Assembly: GCA_964370395.1 (NCBI GenBank)
Contig: CAYJIZ010000004.1
Coordinates: 62,001-126,000, forward strand
Origin: JBGUVL01 sp964370395
Lineage (GTDB): Bacteria; Bacillota_I; Bacilli_A; Erysipelotrichales; Erysipelotrichaceae
DNA length: 64,000 bases
Direction of reading: 5' to 3'
Of this stretch, positions 8,685-17,008 are shown piece after piece. The notes under the pieces were generated by a model that saw nothing but the letters and a program-made list of their open reading frames with translations, was not told the origin of the DNA and searched no databases. How positions within the stretch are numbered: position 1 is the stretch's first letter; every line of letters starts with the position of its first letter. A program made the translations under genes and the position numbers.

Positions 8685-8690
8685 ATTATA
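8685..8690 (-). promoter_or_regulatory. Extended -10 promoter of the leader/acetyltransferase unit
   Basis: TGGTATAAT is read on the minus strand (TATAAT at 8690-8685). No good -35 box is seen, so recognition would rely on the extended -10. It lies inside the 3' flank of the dehydrogenase gene. Confidence 0.6.
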
Positions 8691-8729
8691 CCACAGCAAG
8701 TTAAAAAAATAGTATACATAGGTAAAATA

Positions 8730-9641
8730 TTATTTCACTTTACGATTATACTCTTTAATTACTTCTATCGATTCATGAAATGCTTTTCTCTCTTTTTCAC
8801 TTAAATTAAGTTGTACTACCTTTTCAATTCCATTTGAAGAAATCACACATGGAACACCCACATGAATATCATCGTAGCCATATTCTCCTTGTAACGCTGC
8901 CGATACAAGCAGTACTTCTTTTGTGTCATGTAATATCGCGTTACATATTTTAGCACAAGCCATACCAATACCAAATTCTGTCGATCCCTTGCCTTCAATT
9001 ATTTCATTTCCAATCATTCTTGTTTGCGTTAATACATAGTTCTCATCTATGTCATAGTCAAAAAATGGCTTATTGTTTAATGTTACTTGCGAAAAAGGAA
9101 TCATACTGGAGTTTCCATGTTCTCCCATACTGAAACAAACAATATCCTTTTGTGCAATTCCACTTATTTCACTTAGTGTTCTTTTTAAACGTAACGTATC
9201 CAAAGATGTTCCTGTTCCAAACACGCGATGCGCACCGTAGTGACTATGTTTTGCTGCGTAATGTGTAACAATGTCTGCAGGATTTGATATTGTTAGTAAA
9301 ATACCATCAAAGGCACTAGCACATAACTTTGGCATCACATCTTCCATGATTGTAATCGTATCCTCTAACATATCCAATCTTGTTTGTCCTGGTTTTCTTG
9401 AAACACCAATACTTATGATAACGATATTCGCATCATCACAATCACAATATGCACCGACGCGTACTTTTACTTCTTTTGCCATCAAAGATGTTCCATCCGC
9501 TATGTCCTTTGCATGTGCACTTGCTTTTTCTTGCTCAACATCTATTAAAACGATTTCATCGCATATCCCTTGTATCGCTAAACTAAGGGCACAGTGACTT
9601 CCTACATGACCAGCTCCAATGATTACGATTTTACTTTTCAT
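8730..9641 (-). CDS. L-lactate/malate dehydrogenase family enzyme (Arg at the specificity position)
   Basis: The 303-residue NAD-dependent 2-hydroxyacid dehydrogenase has the Rossmann motif GAGHVGSH at residues 9-16, Asp34 for NAD, the carboxylate-binding Arg151 and the catalytic His175 in GEHGNSS. Overall it resembles bacterial L-lactate dehydrogenases. However, the substrate loop reads GVSRKPGQTRLD. Arg82 stands where lactate dehydrogenases have Gln (GxxQKPGETRLD) and malate dehydrogenases have Arg. By the known LDH/MDH specificity rule this favours oxaloacetate/malate over pyruvate/lactate. I leave the symbol blank for that reason. The gene is monocistronic, with a dedicated promoter for the next unit starting in its 3' flank. 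Confidence 0.85.
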   Translation of the reverse strand: MKSKIVIIGAGHVGSHCALSLAIQGICDEIVLIDVEQEKASAHAKDIADGTSLMAKEVKVRVGAYCDCDDANIVIISIGVSRKPGQTRLDMLEDTITIMEDVMPKLCASAFDGILLTISNPADIVTHYAAKHSHYGAHRVFGTGTSLDTLRLKRTLSEISGIAQKDIVCFSMGEHGNSSMIPFSQVTLNNKPFFDYDIDENYVLTQTRMIGNEIIEGKGSTEFGIGMACAKICNAILHDTKEVLLVSAALQGEYGYDDIHVGVPCVISSNGIEKVVQLNLSEKERKAFHESIEVIKEYNRKVK

Positions 9642-9741
9642 TTCAACACCCTCTTCTTTTTACTCATTATATAGTAAAACAAGAAAGTTGTTAATAAAAA
9701 AAGATAATGGTACAATGGTAAACAATAGAAAGGATGCTTGT

Positions 9742-10260
9742 ATGAATCATTTTATTGGCCATTTATCTACTATCACAAAACATAAAATCAATGTAAGTAA
9801 ATTATGCTTTCGTTGTGGATTAATCAAACAAGGAATCTTGCATGACTTATCAAAATATTCATGGGTTGAATTTTCTGCTGGAGTAAAGTATTTCCAAGGA
9901 AATAGAAGTCCTATCGACAAAGAAAAAGAAGTATTGGGTTACTCCAATGGATGGTTGCACCACAAAGGAAGAAACAAACACCATTGGGAATATTGGTTGG
10001 ATCATGGACCAAATCGTATTCAGCCATTAGAAATGCCAAAACAATTCGTTGTAGAAATGTTTTGCGACCGTGTAGCAGCATCTAAAATATACCAAAAAGA
10101 GAAATACACAGATCGCAGCGCCCTTGATTACTATCTAGCTGGACAAAACCATATCTTAATTCATCCCAATAGCGAAGCATTGATCTTACAGATGTTAACG
10201 TATTTGAGTGAGCATGGTTTAGACGATACCATCCAATACATAAAAAAAGAAATCTTATAA
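9742..10260 (+). CDS. DUF5662 family protein
   Basis: The 172-residue protein carries the pattern CGLIKQGILHDLSKYS near residue 26 and GYSNGWLHHKGRNKHHWEYW near residue 65. Both are the hallmark His/Asp-rich blocks of the DUF5662 family, which looks like a divergent HD-type metal site. The function is unknown. ATG 9742 is chosen because AAAGGA lies upstream and the family starts with M-N-H-F. Translation from 9619 would add an unrelated tail. It is divergent from the dehydrogenase gene and ends at a bidirectional terminator. Confidence 0.8.
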   Translation: MNHFIGHLSTITKHKINVSKLCFRCGLIKQGILHDLSKYSWVEFSAGVKYFQGNRSPIDKEKEVLGYSNGWLHHKGRNKHHWEYWLDHGPNRIQPLEMPKQFVVEMFCDRVAASKIYQKEKYTDRSALDYYLAGQNHILIHPNSEALILQMLTYLSEHGLDDTIQYIKKEIL

Positions 10261-10265
10261 AAGAA

Positions 10266-10297
10266 ACCCTATCCGTCTTTTTGACATCGGATAGGGT
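10266..10297. terminator. Bidirectional terminator
   Basis: A perfect 10-bp stem, ACCCTATCCG/CGGATAGGGT, is followed by CATTTTTTATT on plus and preceded by AAAGAAA on plus. It serves the convergent DUF5662 and lipoprotein genes. Confidence 0.85.
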
Positions 10298-10303
10298 CAT
10301 TTT

Positions 10304-11425
10304 TTATTCTACGTAAATATAGTATCTTCCTACTACTGTTCCAAAATCATATTCTGTATCGTATGTACCACCTACATAAATATCAACAGAAAAACTTGTC
10401 GCATTGGTATCAATACCAGTAATTTCTTTTTCAAACACTTGTCTTGTTTGATCCAATGTATATTCATCCAAGGCTATTTGTTTACGATCATCACTAATCA
10501 CAATAGTTACTTTGCTTCCTTTGTTCCCATTAATCTCTGTTTGAAACTTTAACGTTCCACCACTAATATCAATATCGTCATATTCGCTAAGTTCCTCACC
10601 TGCAGCATTTACAACGTTGTAATCAACAAACTCCAAGTCTGTTTTTTCATACTTTGTTGCTAAGTATTCATTTTCTTCTAATCTTCCCTTTTTCAAAAGT
10701 GTTGCACTTGCTTTCAATTTCGCTTTGTCTACTTCATATTCATTCGTATCAATTTTGTCCTCTTTTTTAGTACTAACTGATTCTTCATCTTGTACATCAT
10801 CGATTAACCATTTACCATCTTTTTTCACTAATGTAAACTTAAGTGCAAAGTCAATTTGATCCAAGTCATCTAGCTTATCAATCATCGCTTTAAACAATCC
10901 TTTTGAAATGTCTGCTAGAACTGCTTGGTATGCTTTTTCTTCCCCTTTTTCTTCAATCATATTTTTGATTTTATCTTTGTTTTCTTCAGTGTAATCCGTT
11001 AAGTAACCATAGAACTCTTCACTCATCCCATCTTGGTCCAACGAAGATTCATCCATTCGTTTCCCTTCCACTGTAACAACAACTTTATCGTCACCATCTT
11101 CTTTGATTTTCTTAACTTTATATTCCCTAATATAATTTTCGAAAACAGCATCAACATATTTTTCTGCTTCTTTAACAAAATCTTTTCCATATTCCTCTTC
11201 ATCTAAATACATTTTCAATTGGTCCTTGATTTCCGCAATCCCAAAGTCATCCAATGCGCCTTCCGTACACAAGTCATCAATTTTTTCAATTTCTCCTTTT
11301 TTAAACAATTCAAAAAATTGGTCTACTACTTTCTTTTGCGCATCCTCTGCACTCTCACTTGAACTACATCCAAACAAAGTGAAGGATAAAACAAGTGACA
11401 TCATAATCATCGTTAGTTTTTTCAT
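10304..11425 (-). CDS. Lipoprotein of unknown function
   Basis: The 373-residue protein has a lipoprotein signal: MKKLTMIMMSLVLSFTLFGC, where Cys20 in the lipobox LFGC is the lipidated residue, followed by SSSE. The mature part is acidic and lysine-rich. It has an N-terminal helical region (residues 28-110, VVDQFFELFKKGEIEKIDD...) of the kind seen in DUF4878/DUF5105-like lipoproteins, then a beta-rich C-terminal domain (residues 260-373). No catalytic motif is visible. It is anchored to the outer face of the membrane. The role is unknown. Confidence 0.8.
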   Translation of the reverse strand: MKKLTMIMMSLVLSFTLFGCSSSESAEDAQKKVVDQFFELFKKGEIEKIDDLCTEGALDDFGIAEIKDQLKMYLDEEEYGKDFVKEAEKYVDAVFENYIREYKVKKIKEDGDDKVVVTVEGKRMDESSLDQDGMSEEFYGYLTDYTEENKDKIKNMIEEKGEEKAYQAVLADISKGLFKAMIDKLDDLDQIDFALKFTLVKKDGKWLIDDVQDEESVSTKKEDKIDTNEYEVDKAKLKASATLLKKGRLEENEYLATKYEKTDLEFVDYNVVNAAGEELSEYDDIDISGGTLKFQTEINGNKGSKVTIVISDDRKQIALDEYTLDQTRQVFEKEITGIDTNATSFSVDIYVGGTYDTEYDFGTVVGRYYIYVE

Positions 11426-11504
11426 GTTATTTCTCCTTTTTTCACTTATAATACTAGTTGCCCATACAAAAGGTTACAAAAAAAATAAAAAAAGTATAAA
11501 AAAA

Positions 11505-11530
11505 GTAAACTATTGAATTTAATAGTTTAC
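11505..11530 (-). terminator. Terminator of the small acidic membrane protein gene
   Basis: The perfect 10-bp stem GTAAACTATT/AATAGTTTAC is followed on the minus strand by TTTTTTTATACTTTTTTT. Confidence 0.85.
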
Positions 11531-11537
11531 CATTTTA

Positions 11538-11918
11538 TTATTTGCGTTTTAATTTTTCTTTGTTTACAGTTAGAAACCAACCGATTCCTACTAAAATAAC
11601 AATACCACCAATCGTAGCACCTAAATAAGAATTACTACGAACTAGCTGTGCTTGTGGTGTTTCTTTTTCTCCCACTTCTTCAAGTACAGGTTCTTCATTA
11701 ATTGGCATAGCTTCTCCATCTTCGCTGATTGGCACTGCTTCGCCATCCTCGCTGATCGGCATCACTTCTTGCTCTTCATTAATTCTTTCCACACCATTTG
11801 TTTCATCTGCTGTTTGCGCTGGTTCTTCTTGTGCATAAACACTTACAGGAGCCATAGCAAAAACACAAAGCAATATCATCATTAATTTTGTTAATGTTGT
11901 TTTCAAATTAATCTTCAT
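11538..11918 (-). CDS. Small acidic exported protein with tandem repeats and C-terminal membrane anchor
   Basis: The 126-residue protein begins with a signal peptide (KINLKTTLTKLMMILLCVF ending at VYAQ). A very acidic Ser/Pro-containing linker follows, then a hydrophobic segment at residues 98-117 (YLGATIGGIVILVGIGWFLT) and a basic end KEKLKRK. That tail looks like a cell-wall sorting signal, but no LPxTG is present, so it is probably a membrane anchor. Residues 51-77 are three tandem copies of E-[AV]-[MV]-P-I-[SN]-E-[DE]-x. I do not recognise the family. It follows nagA by 37 bases on the same strand. Confidence 0.65.
   Translation of the reverse strand: MKINLKTTLTKLMMILLCVFAMAPVSVYAQEEPAQTADETNGVERINEEQEVMPISEDGEAVPISEDGEAMPINEEPVLEEVGEKETPQAQLVRSNSYLGATIGGIVILVGIGWFLTVNKEKLKRK
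11688..11768 (-). repeat. Three 27-bp in-frame tandem repeats
   Basis: The repeats encode EVMPISEDG, EAVPISEDG and EAMPINEEP. The third copy has diverged most. Confidence 0.8.
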
Positions 11919-11955
11919 TGTATACCTCTTCTTCTTACACTATCATTATGTCGCA

Positions 11956-13161
11956 TTATTGAACTTTTTTCAAGTTTTTGCGTAAATTTTCATCCACATA
12001 CACCTTTTGTCCACCAACAAATGTATAGTGCACATCCAAATCCTTGCTTACTATACAAAGATCTGCATCTTTTCCAATTTCAAGGGTACCCTTGTCTTTT
12101 TCTACTTGTGCTATTTTCGCAGGATTCATACATGCCATTCGAACGATTTCTTGCATCGTGCAATTGCAAACCTCTTTCATAAAACGAACCGCGTCTATCA
12201 TCCCAAAAGCAGAACCAGCAATTCTACCTGTATCCACAACACGGACATGGATGCCTTCTTTTTTACACTTTAAATTACTAAATGTATAAAAACCATCTTC
12301 TGCCCCTTTGCCTAACATCGCATCTGTTATCAGTACCAAACGTTTCGCTTGAAATGTTTTATACGTAGCCAAAACAACATCTTTATCGACATGAAAACCA
12401 TCACAAATCAATTCCGCAAGCGTATCTTCTTCAATCATCGCTCCACTTACGCACCCAGGACTACGATGCATATGTTGGCTCATCGCATTGTACAAATGCG
12501 TAAAACCGATCGCTCCTGCTTGCACTGCTTCATGAACCTCTTGCGCATTCGCATTGGTATGCCCCATCATGACACTTACGTTATCCCCACTCACATGTTT
12601 GATAAATTCCTTCATCCCATCTCGTTCTGGTGCAACACTCATTATTTTAATCTTATGATTACACGCTTCTTGCATCTCTTTGTACTCTTCAATACAAGGA
12701 TCACGCAAATAGCGTTCGTCCATTAGCGCCTTATACTCTTTACTAAGGTATGGTCCTTCTTCGTGTATCCCTAAGAAGTTCGCCCCTTTTCTAGGCTGTT
12801 GTAAAGTTGCATAACGTTGTAGTATCGCAAGCATCTCTTCATGCGAAACAACTGTTAAACTAGCCATAAAAGAAGTACAGCCATCTTTCACAACATTATA
12901 AGCAACCCCATCCAATGCTTCTTGGCTACCTTCAATTAAATCACGATTTCTCGCTCCATGAATATGCACATCAATAAAACCAGGTAATAGGTAATCATTA
13001 TGAACATCGATGATATTATCCGCATCCAAGAAAAAATGTTCAAGCTCTTCTTTCTCATGCCCAATATAAATTATTTTCGTATTTTGCATCACCAAAAAAG
13101 CATTTTCTTTTGTTTGTTTATCATCCATTATAATCGTTGCATTGTGTAATACTGTTTTCAT
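11956..13161 (-). CDS. nagA: N-acetylglucosamine-6-phosphate deacetylase
   Basis: The 401-residue amidohydrolase has the metal motif DVHIHGA near residue 66. Also visible are EGPYLS near 135, the GHTNAN histidine near 203, THLYNAM near 223 and the catalytic Asp in LITDAM near 280. It removes acetate from GlcNAc-6-phosphate, giving glucosamine-6-phosphate for glycolysis or cell-wall reuse. nagB is not adjacent in this window. The start ATG 13161 has GGTGACAAA upstream. Length and motif order are normal for the family. Confidence 0.96.
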   Translation of the reverse strand: MKTVLHNATIIMDDKQTKENAFLVMQNTKIIYIGHEKEELEHFFLDADNIIDVHNDYLLPGFIDVHIHGARNRDLIEGSQEALDGVAYNVVKDGCTSFMASLTVVSHEEMLAILQRYATLQQPRKGANFLGIHEEGPYLSKEYKALMDERYLRDPCIEEYKEMQEACNHKIKIMSVAPERDGMKEFIKHVSGDNVSVMMGHTNANAQEVHEAVQAGAIGFTHLYNAMSQHMHRSPGCVSGAMIEEDTLAELICDGFHVDKDVVLATYKTFQAKRLVLITDAMLGKGAEDGFYTFSNLKCKKEGIHVRVVDTGRIAGSAFGMIDAVRFMKEVCNCTMQEIVRMACMNPAKIAQVEKDKGTLEIGKDADLCIVSKDLDVHYTFVGGQKVYVDENLRKNLKKVQ

Positions 13162-13290
13162 TTTGTCACCACGCTTTATAGTACCTTTATTATAGCATTT
13201 TTTAAGGCTTTCGAAGCATTTGCTTTGTTTATTTTCAAATTTTGTATTTCAAACAAATCATAAGCCCAAATATGTAATCAACCAAAAGAA

Positions 13291-13310
13291 AACTCAGCCT
13301 AAGCTGAGTT
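13291..13310 (-). terminator. Terminator of the rsmG-noc-parA-parB operon
   Basis: The stem AACTCAGC/GCTGAGTT lies just after the parB stop and is followed on the minus strand by TTCTTTT. Confidence 0.8.
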
Positions 13311-13314
13311 CTTT

Positions 13315-14205
13315 TTATTCTTCTTCCAAACAATCAAGCAATTCTAAGATACGGTTCAAATCACTCACTCCATGATAGGAAATCACAATTTTATTTGTTT
13401 CCACATTCACTTTTGTTTGTAACTTTTCTTGCATCTGTTTTTCTACATTAACAAGCGAACTATCTTTTGTTTTTTCTGCTTTCTTTACTTTTGGCTCACT
13501 AAAGTCTTTCACTAGTTTTTCAACTGCTCTAACACTTAGTTTTTCTTTGATTGCTTGTTTCGCAATCAATAGCATATCTTCTTCTTTATCCAACGCCAAT
13601 AAACTACGTACATGTCCCATTGTTAGTTGTTTGCCCATAACGTATTCTTGAATCTTTGTTGGTAGCTTCAACAAACGTAGTGTATTCGTCACATGCTCAC
13701 GACTCTTTCCTATTCGTTTTGCCAACTCTTCTTGTGTATAGGATAGTTTTTCTAACATTTTCGTATACGCTTGCGCTTCTTCAATCACATTCAAATCTTC
13801 TCTTTGAATATTTTCCAACAAGGCAACTTCCATCATCTGTTGGTCATTAAAATCAACAATGATCGCAGGAATTTCATGTAACCCAGCTAACTTCGTCGCA
13901 CGTAATCTTCGCTCACCGGCAATTAACTCATAACCTTTAAGTGCTTTCTTTACTAAGATAGGCGTAAATACACCATGTGTTTTAATCGATTCACTTAACT
14001 CTTTCAGTTTTGCTTCATCAAACTCTTTTCTTGGTTGGTAAGGATTCGCCTTGATTTCATCAACTGGAATACTTGTCGTATCGCTGACACCCTCAATTTT
14101 TTTATTTCCTTTTTGGATATCTTCTAATACGTCATTGACTCCTTCACCAAAAATTGCAGAAAGTCCTTCTAAATCTTCCAACCCTTTTCCTAGTTTCTTT
14201 GCCAT
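13315..14205 (-). CDS. parB: Chromosome partitioning protein ParB (Spo0J)
   Basis: The 296-residue protein starts with the ParA-stimulating KKLGKGLEDL tail. It then has the CTPase/clamp box I (PYQPRKEFDE near 55) and box II GERRLRA near 95, followed by the helix-turn-helix EELAKRIGKSREHVTNTLRLLKL and a C-terminal dimerisation region. It binds parS sites and loads condensin near oriC. ATG 14205 is chosen; it has GGAG 9 bases upstream and follows parA by 12 bases. It is the last gene of the operon. Confidence 0.96.
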   Translation of the reverse strand: MAKKLGKGLEDLEGLSAIFGEGVNDVLEDIQKGNKKIEGVSDTTSIPVDEIKANPYQPRKEFDEAKLKELSESIKTHGVFTPILVKKALKGYELIAGERRLRATKLAGLHEIPAIIVDFNDQQMMEVALLENIQREDLNVIEEAQAYTKMLEKLSYTQEELAKRIGKSREHVTNTLRLLKLPTKIQEYVMGKQLTMGHVRSLLALDKEEDMLLIAKQAIKEKLSVRAVEKLVKDFSEPKVKKAEKTKDSSLVNVEKQMQEKLQTKVNVETNKIVISYHGVSDLNRILELLDCLEEE

Positions 14206-14217
14206 AATCAATGTCTC

Positions 14218-14988
14218 CTATTTAGTATTCTGCTTCATTACTTCACTCGCTAATCCCGCATATGCCTTCGCTCCCTCACAACGTACATCATATTCAAAAA
14301 TTGACATACCTCTTGATGGTGCTTCCGACAAACGAATATTACGTGGAATATAATGTTTGTATACTTTATCTTTAAAGTGCTTCATCACTTCTTGTTGGAC
14401 TTCTAATGATAACTTCGTACGTGCATCAAACATCGTTAACACAACTCCTTCAATTACCAAATCCTTATTGAATAGTTGTTGTACCAAACGAATCGTCAAC
14501 AATAACTGCAATACCCCTTCCAACGCATAGTACTCACACTGTACAGGAATAATAACAGAATCCGCTGCCGTTAAGGCATTGGTATTCAACAACCCCAAAG
14601 AAGGAGGACAGTCGATGATAATGAAATCATAATCATCTTTCACCATATCCAATTTATTCTTTAACAGTTCTTCTTTCCCTGTTTCGTATTTTGCCATCTG
14701 CAAATCTGCACCTGCCAATGAAATGTTTGCAGGAACAATATCAATCGGAGGATTTGCCACTTTCACAATGACATCCTTTGGATTGCAATCTTCCATCACT
14801 AAATTATACACCGACAATTTATTTTCTTTTGTCTTCGCTCCTACCCCTTGGGTAGAATTCCCTTGTGGATCAAAATCAACAAGTAATACTCTTTTTCCTA
14901 AATACCCTAACCCTGAAGCCAAGTTAATACTTGTCGTTGTTTTCCCAACTCCACCTTTTTGATTTGATATCGCAATAATTTTTGCCAT
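14218..14988 (-). CDS. parA: Chromosome partitioning ATPase ParA (Soj)
   Basis: The 256-residue deviant Walker ATPase has the P-loop KGGVGKTTTSINLA at residues 10-23, with the signature Lys11. Switch I is VDFDPQGNSTQG, Walker B is FIIIDCPPSLGLL near 123. It dimerises on ATP, binds DNA non-specifically and moves ParB-parS complexes; in Bacillus it also modulates DnaA. Its place between noc and parB is the standard Firmicutes arrangement next to oriC. Confidence 0.97.
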   Translation of the reverse strand: MAKIIAISNQKGGVGKTTTSINLASGLGYLGKRVLLVDFDPQGNSTQGVGAKTKENKLSVYNLVMEDCNPKDVIVKVANPPIDIVPANISLAGADLQMAKYETGKEELLKNKLDMVKDDYDFIIIDCPPSLGLLNTNALTAADSVIIPVQCEYYALEGVLQLLLTIRLVQQLFNKDLVIEGVVLTMFDARTKLSLEVQQEVMKHFKDKVYKHYIPRNIRLSEAPSRGMSIFEYDVRCEGAKAYAGLASEVMKQNTK

Positions 14989-15000
14989 TGTAACTTCCCT

Positions 15001-15756
15001 CTATTTCTTTATTTTAATTTCTATACTTACAAACCTATCTTCGTCATTTTCGCTATAACTAACGTCCATACCCGTTTTTTCCACCATCGCAATCGCTTGC
15101 TTAATCGTATTAATCGCAACTAATACATTACGAGCATACCCTTTTGATTGGGATACTTTCTTTGTTTTCTTCTGTTTGATTGTCGCTTCTGTTTGTGCAA
15201 CATTTAAACCTTCTTTTAAAATACTATCTAATACTTTATCTTGTTCTTCACTCGATAGCGATAACATCGCTCTCGCATGTCTTTCACTAATCATTTTACT
15301 TTCCACAGCATTTTGAATATTATCATTCAAATTCAACAAACGAATCTTATTCGCAATACTTGGTTGTGACTTTCCAATTTGTTGGGCTAACTCACTTTGC
15401 GTAATGTGTTGGTATTGCATAATCTTAAGATATGCTTTTGCCTCTTCAATCGCACTTAAATTTTCTCTTTGAATATTTTCAATCAACGCTTTATTCATCG
15501 TTCCTGCTTCATCATCATCCAAAACATAAACATCGATTTGTTCATATCCTAGTTTCTGCAAAGCACGAAAGCGGCGTTCCCCCACGACGATCTCATACAT
15601 TCCATTTTTTTCACGAACACTAATCGGCTGAATTAATCCATTCTCTTTAATTGATTTGGCTAATTCCGCAATCCCATTTTCATCAAAATAATTTCTCGGT
15701 TGGTAGGGATTTGCCATCACTCTATTCGTATCAATTCGAATCAACTGTTTCATCAT
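15001..15756 (-). CDS. noc: ParB paralogue, probable nucleoid occlusion protein Noc
   Basis: The 251-residue ParB-family protein has box I NPYQPRNYF near residue 16, box II GERRFRALQ near 60, and an HTH SELAQQIGKSQPSIANKIRLL. Its position directly after rsmG and before parA is that of Noc in Bacillus and relatives, so I assign Noc by synteny. It lacks the N-terminal ParA-activating tail of the neighbouring ParB, as expected. The typical N-terminal membrane-binding helix of Bacillus Noc is not evident, because the protein starts almost directly with the ParB domain. It overlaps the rsmG stop (TAATGATG). Confidence 0.85.
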   Translation of the reverse strand: MMKQLIRIDTNRVMANPYQPRNYFDENGIAELAKSIKENGLIQPISVREKNGMYEIVVGERRFRALQKLGYEQIDVYVLDDDEAGTMNKALIENIQRENLSAIEEAKAYLKIMQYQHITQSELAQQIGKSQPSIANKIRLLNLNDNIQNAVESKMISERHARAMLSLSSEEQDKVLDSILKEGLNVAQTEATIKQKKTKKVSQSKGYARNVLVAINTIKQAIAMVEKTGMDVSYSENDEDRFVSIEIKIKK

Positions 15757-16469
15757 TACCTCACTAATGGTTCTTTTTTTATCTTAGAAAACATTCTTGG
15801 ATATTTAATTGGTGTTTTCTTTTCCTTTAAATACAATAAGTTCACTCTTTTTGCGCCATCCAATTCATAGCTATCTTCATTTTGAAGAGAACACCCTAAT
15901 AACGATGTCGCATAAGACGCTTCTTTTAATTCTTCCTGTCCACTACTACCCTTCATCGCAAGGAAGTAACCATTCACTTTCACAAGTGGAATACATAATT
16001 CACTTAACATCACTAAATTCGCAACCGCTCTTGCGCTAACCACATCAAATTGCTCACGATGTTGTTTCGCATAGTCTTCTGCTCTTTCATTTTTGATTGT
16101 AACATTATCTAAGCCCAATTGCTTTACTAACTCATTTAAAAATAAACAGCGTTTATGCAACGGTTCTAAAATGGTAACTTGTAATTCAGGATACACAATT
16201 TTTAGTGGGATACTTGGAAACCCTGCTCCTGCACCAACATCACACATACTTCCTGTAATTGGAGCATGAAACGATGGCAAGATACAATCCAAAAAGTGTT
16301 TCTTATAAATATCATGAATTTCAACAATCGCCGTTAAGTTCATTTTGTTGTTCCACTCAACTAACAAATCCGCATACAATCGAAATTGCTTTACTTGTTG
16401 CTCACTTAATTCAATATTATTTTGTTGTAGCGTTTCGTACAATTCTAATTCAAAGTTTTGTAGATTCAT
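15756..16469 (-). CDS. rsmG: 16S rRNA (guanine-N7) methyltransferase RsmG
   Basis: This is a Rossmann methyltransferase that modifies G527 of 16S rRNA. Visible features are the SAM site CDVGAGAGFPSIPLKI, LEPLHKRCLFL for the ribose contact, NERAEDYA, and ARAVANL. ATG 16469 (237 residues, the normal length) has GGGGGA 5 bases upstream. The in-frame ATG at 16493 coincides with the -10 box of the promoter and cannot be the start. In many Firmicutes mnmE-mnmG precede rsmG; here the upstream side is a gene-poor region instead. Confidence 0.96.
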   Translation of the reverse strand: MNLQNFELELYETLQQNNIELSEQQVKQFRLYADLLVEWNNKMNLTAIVEIHDIYKKHFLDCILPSFHAPITGSMCDVGAGAGFPSIPLKIVYPELQVTILEPLHKRCLFLNELVKQLGLDNVTIKNERAEDYAKQHREQFDVVSARAVANLVMLSELCIPLVKVNGYFLAMKGSSGQEELKEASYATSLLGCSLQNEDSYELDGAKRVNLLYLKEKKTPIKYPRMFSKIKKEPLVR

Positions 16470-16491
16470 AACATCCCCCACTTGTTTATTC

Positions 16492-16497
16492 ATTATA
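16492..16497 (-). promoter_or_regulatory. Extended -10 promoter of the rsmG-noc-parA-parB operon
   Basis: The minus strand reads TTTGGTATAATG; TATAAT occupies 16497-16492. No convincing -35 box is visible. The start site would fall near 16485, leaving a short leader before ATG 16469. Confidence 0.65.
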
Positions 16498-16552
16498 CCA
16501 AATTACGCATAAAAACTAAATAAGCAATTACACATTAACTTCATTTCACAAT

Positions 16553-16575
16553 AAAAAAAACTATGAACCTCATAG
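16553..16575 (-). terminator. Terminator upstream of rsmG
   Basis: The stem CTATGA/TCATAG with a GGT loop is followed by eight T residues on the minus strand. It ends transcription coming from the LytTR region. Confidence 0.8.
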
Positions 16576-16589
16576 CCTTACAAAATGTA

Positions 16590-16634
16590 TAAGGTCCCAA
16601 CATATTTCATCACATATCTATGTTTGGGACCTTA
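16590..16634. other. Long imperfect hairpin
   Basis: AAGGTCCCAA-CATA pairs with TATG-TTGGGACCTT around a loop of about 14 bases. It is placed just upstream of the terminator in the transcript. It has no T-run of its own and does not match a T-box or other riboswitch that I know. Confidence 0.5.
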
Positions 16635-17008
16635 ACGATTAACTTTTTCTTCCAAATTATTCTACCTCTATTTTCTTTGGTATCTATCGATCTATGCTTT
16701 CTAATTCATTATCTGTTTCTAACTTTTTCGTTCTTCAGCATAATTAACATATCGATAAACGTTTTTACTTTTTTAATATATCCTTTATTTCAATAAAGTA
16801 ATATACCTAGGATCCTATTATTTCAACCCTATTTGTGCTTATTGCTCATTTTGTATTGCTGTAAAATCTATTCTCTTATAATTTAACTTTCTACAAAACT
16901 TTCAATACTCACTCTATTCAATTTTTAAAATCTATTTCCAAATACTTTCTTATTTGCTTATTACCTTTTCTCTTATCACCATCTTTTCCTTCGTTTTTTC
17001 TTCATCGA

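Noticed and set aside
16590..16634. Hairpin near rsmG considered as a T-box or other riboswitch.
   Set aside because: No T-box sequence (AGGGTGG) or specifier stem is present and the following gene is separated by a terminator.
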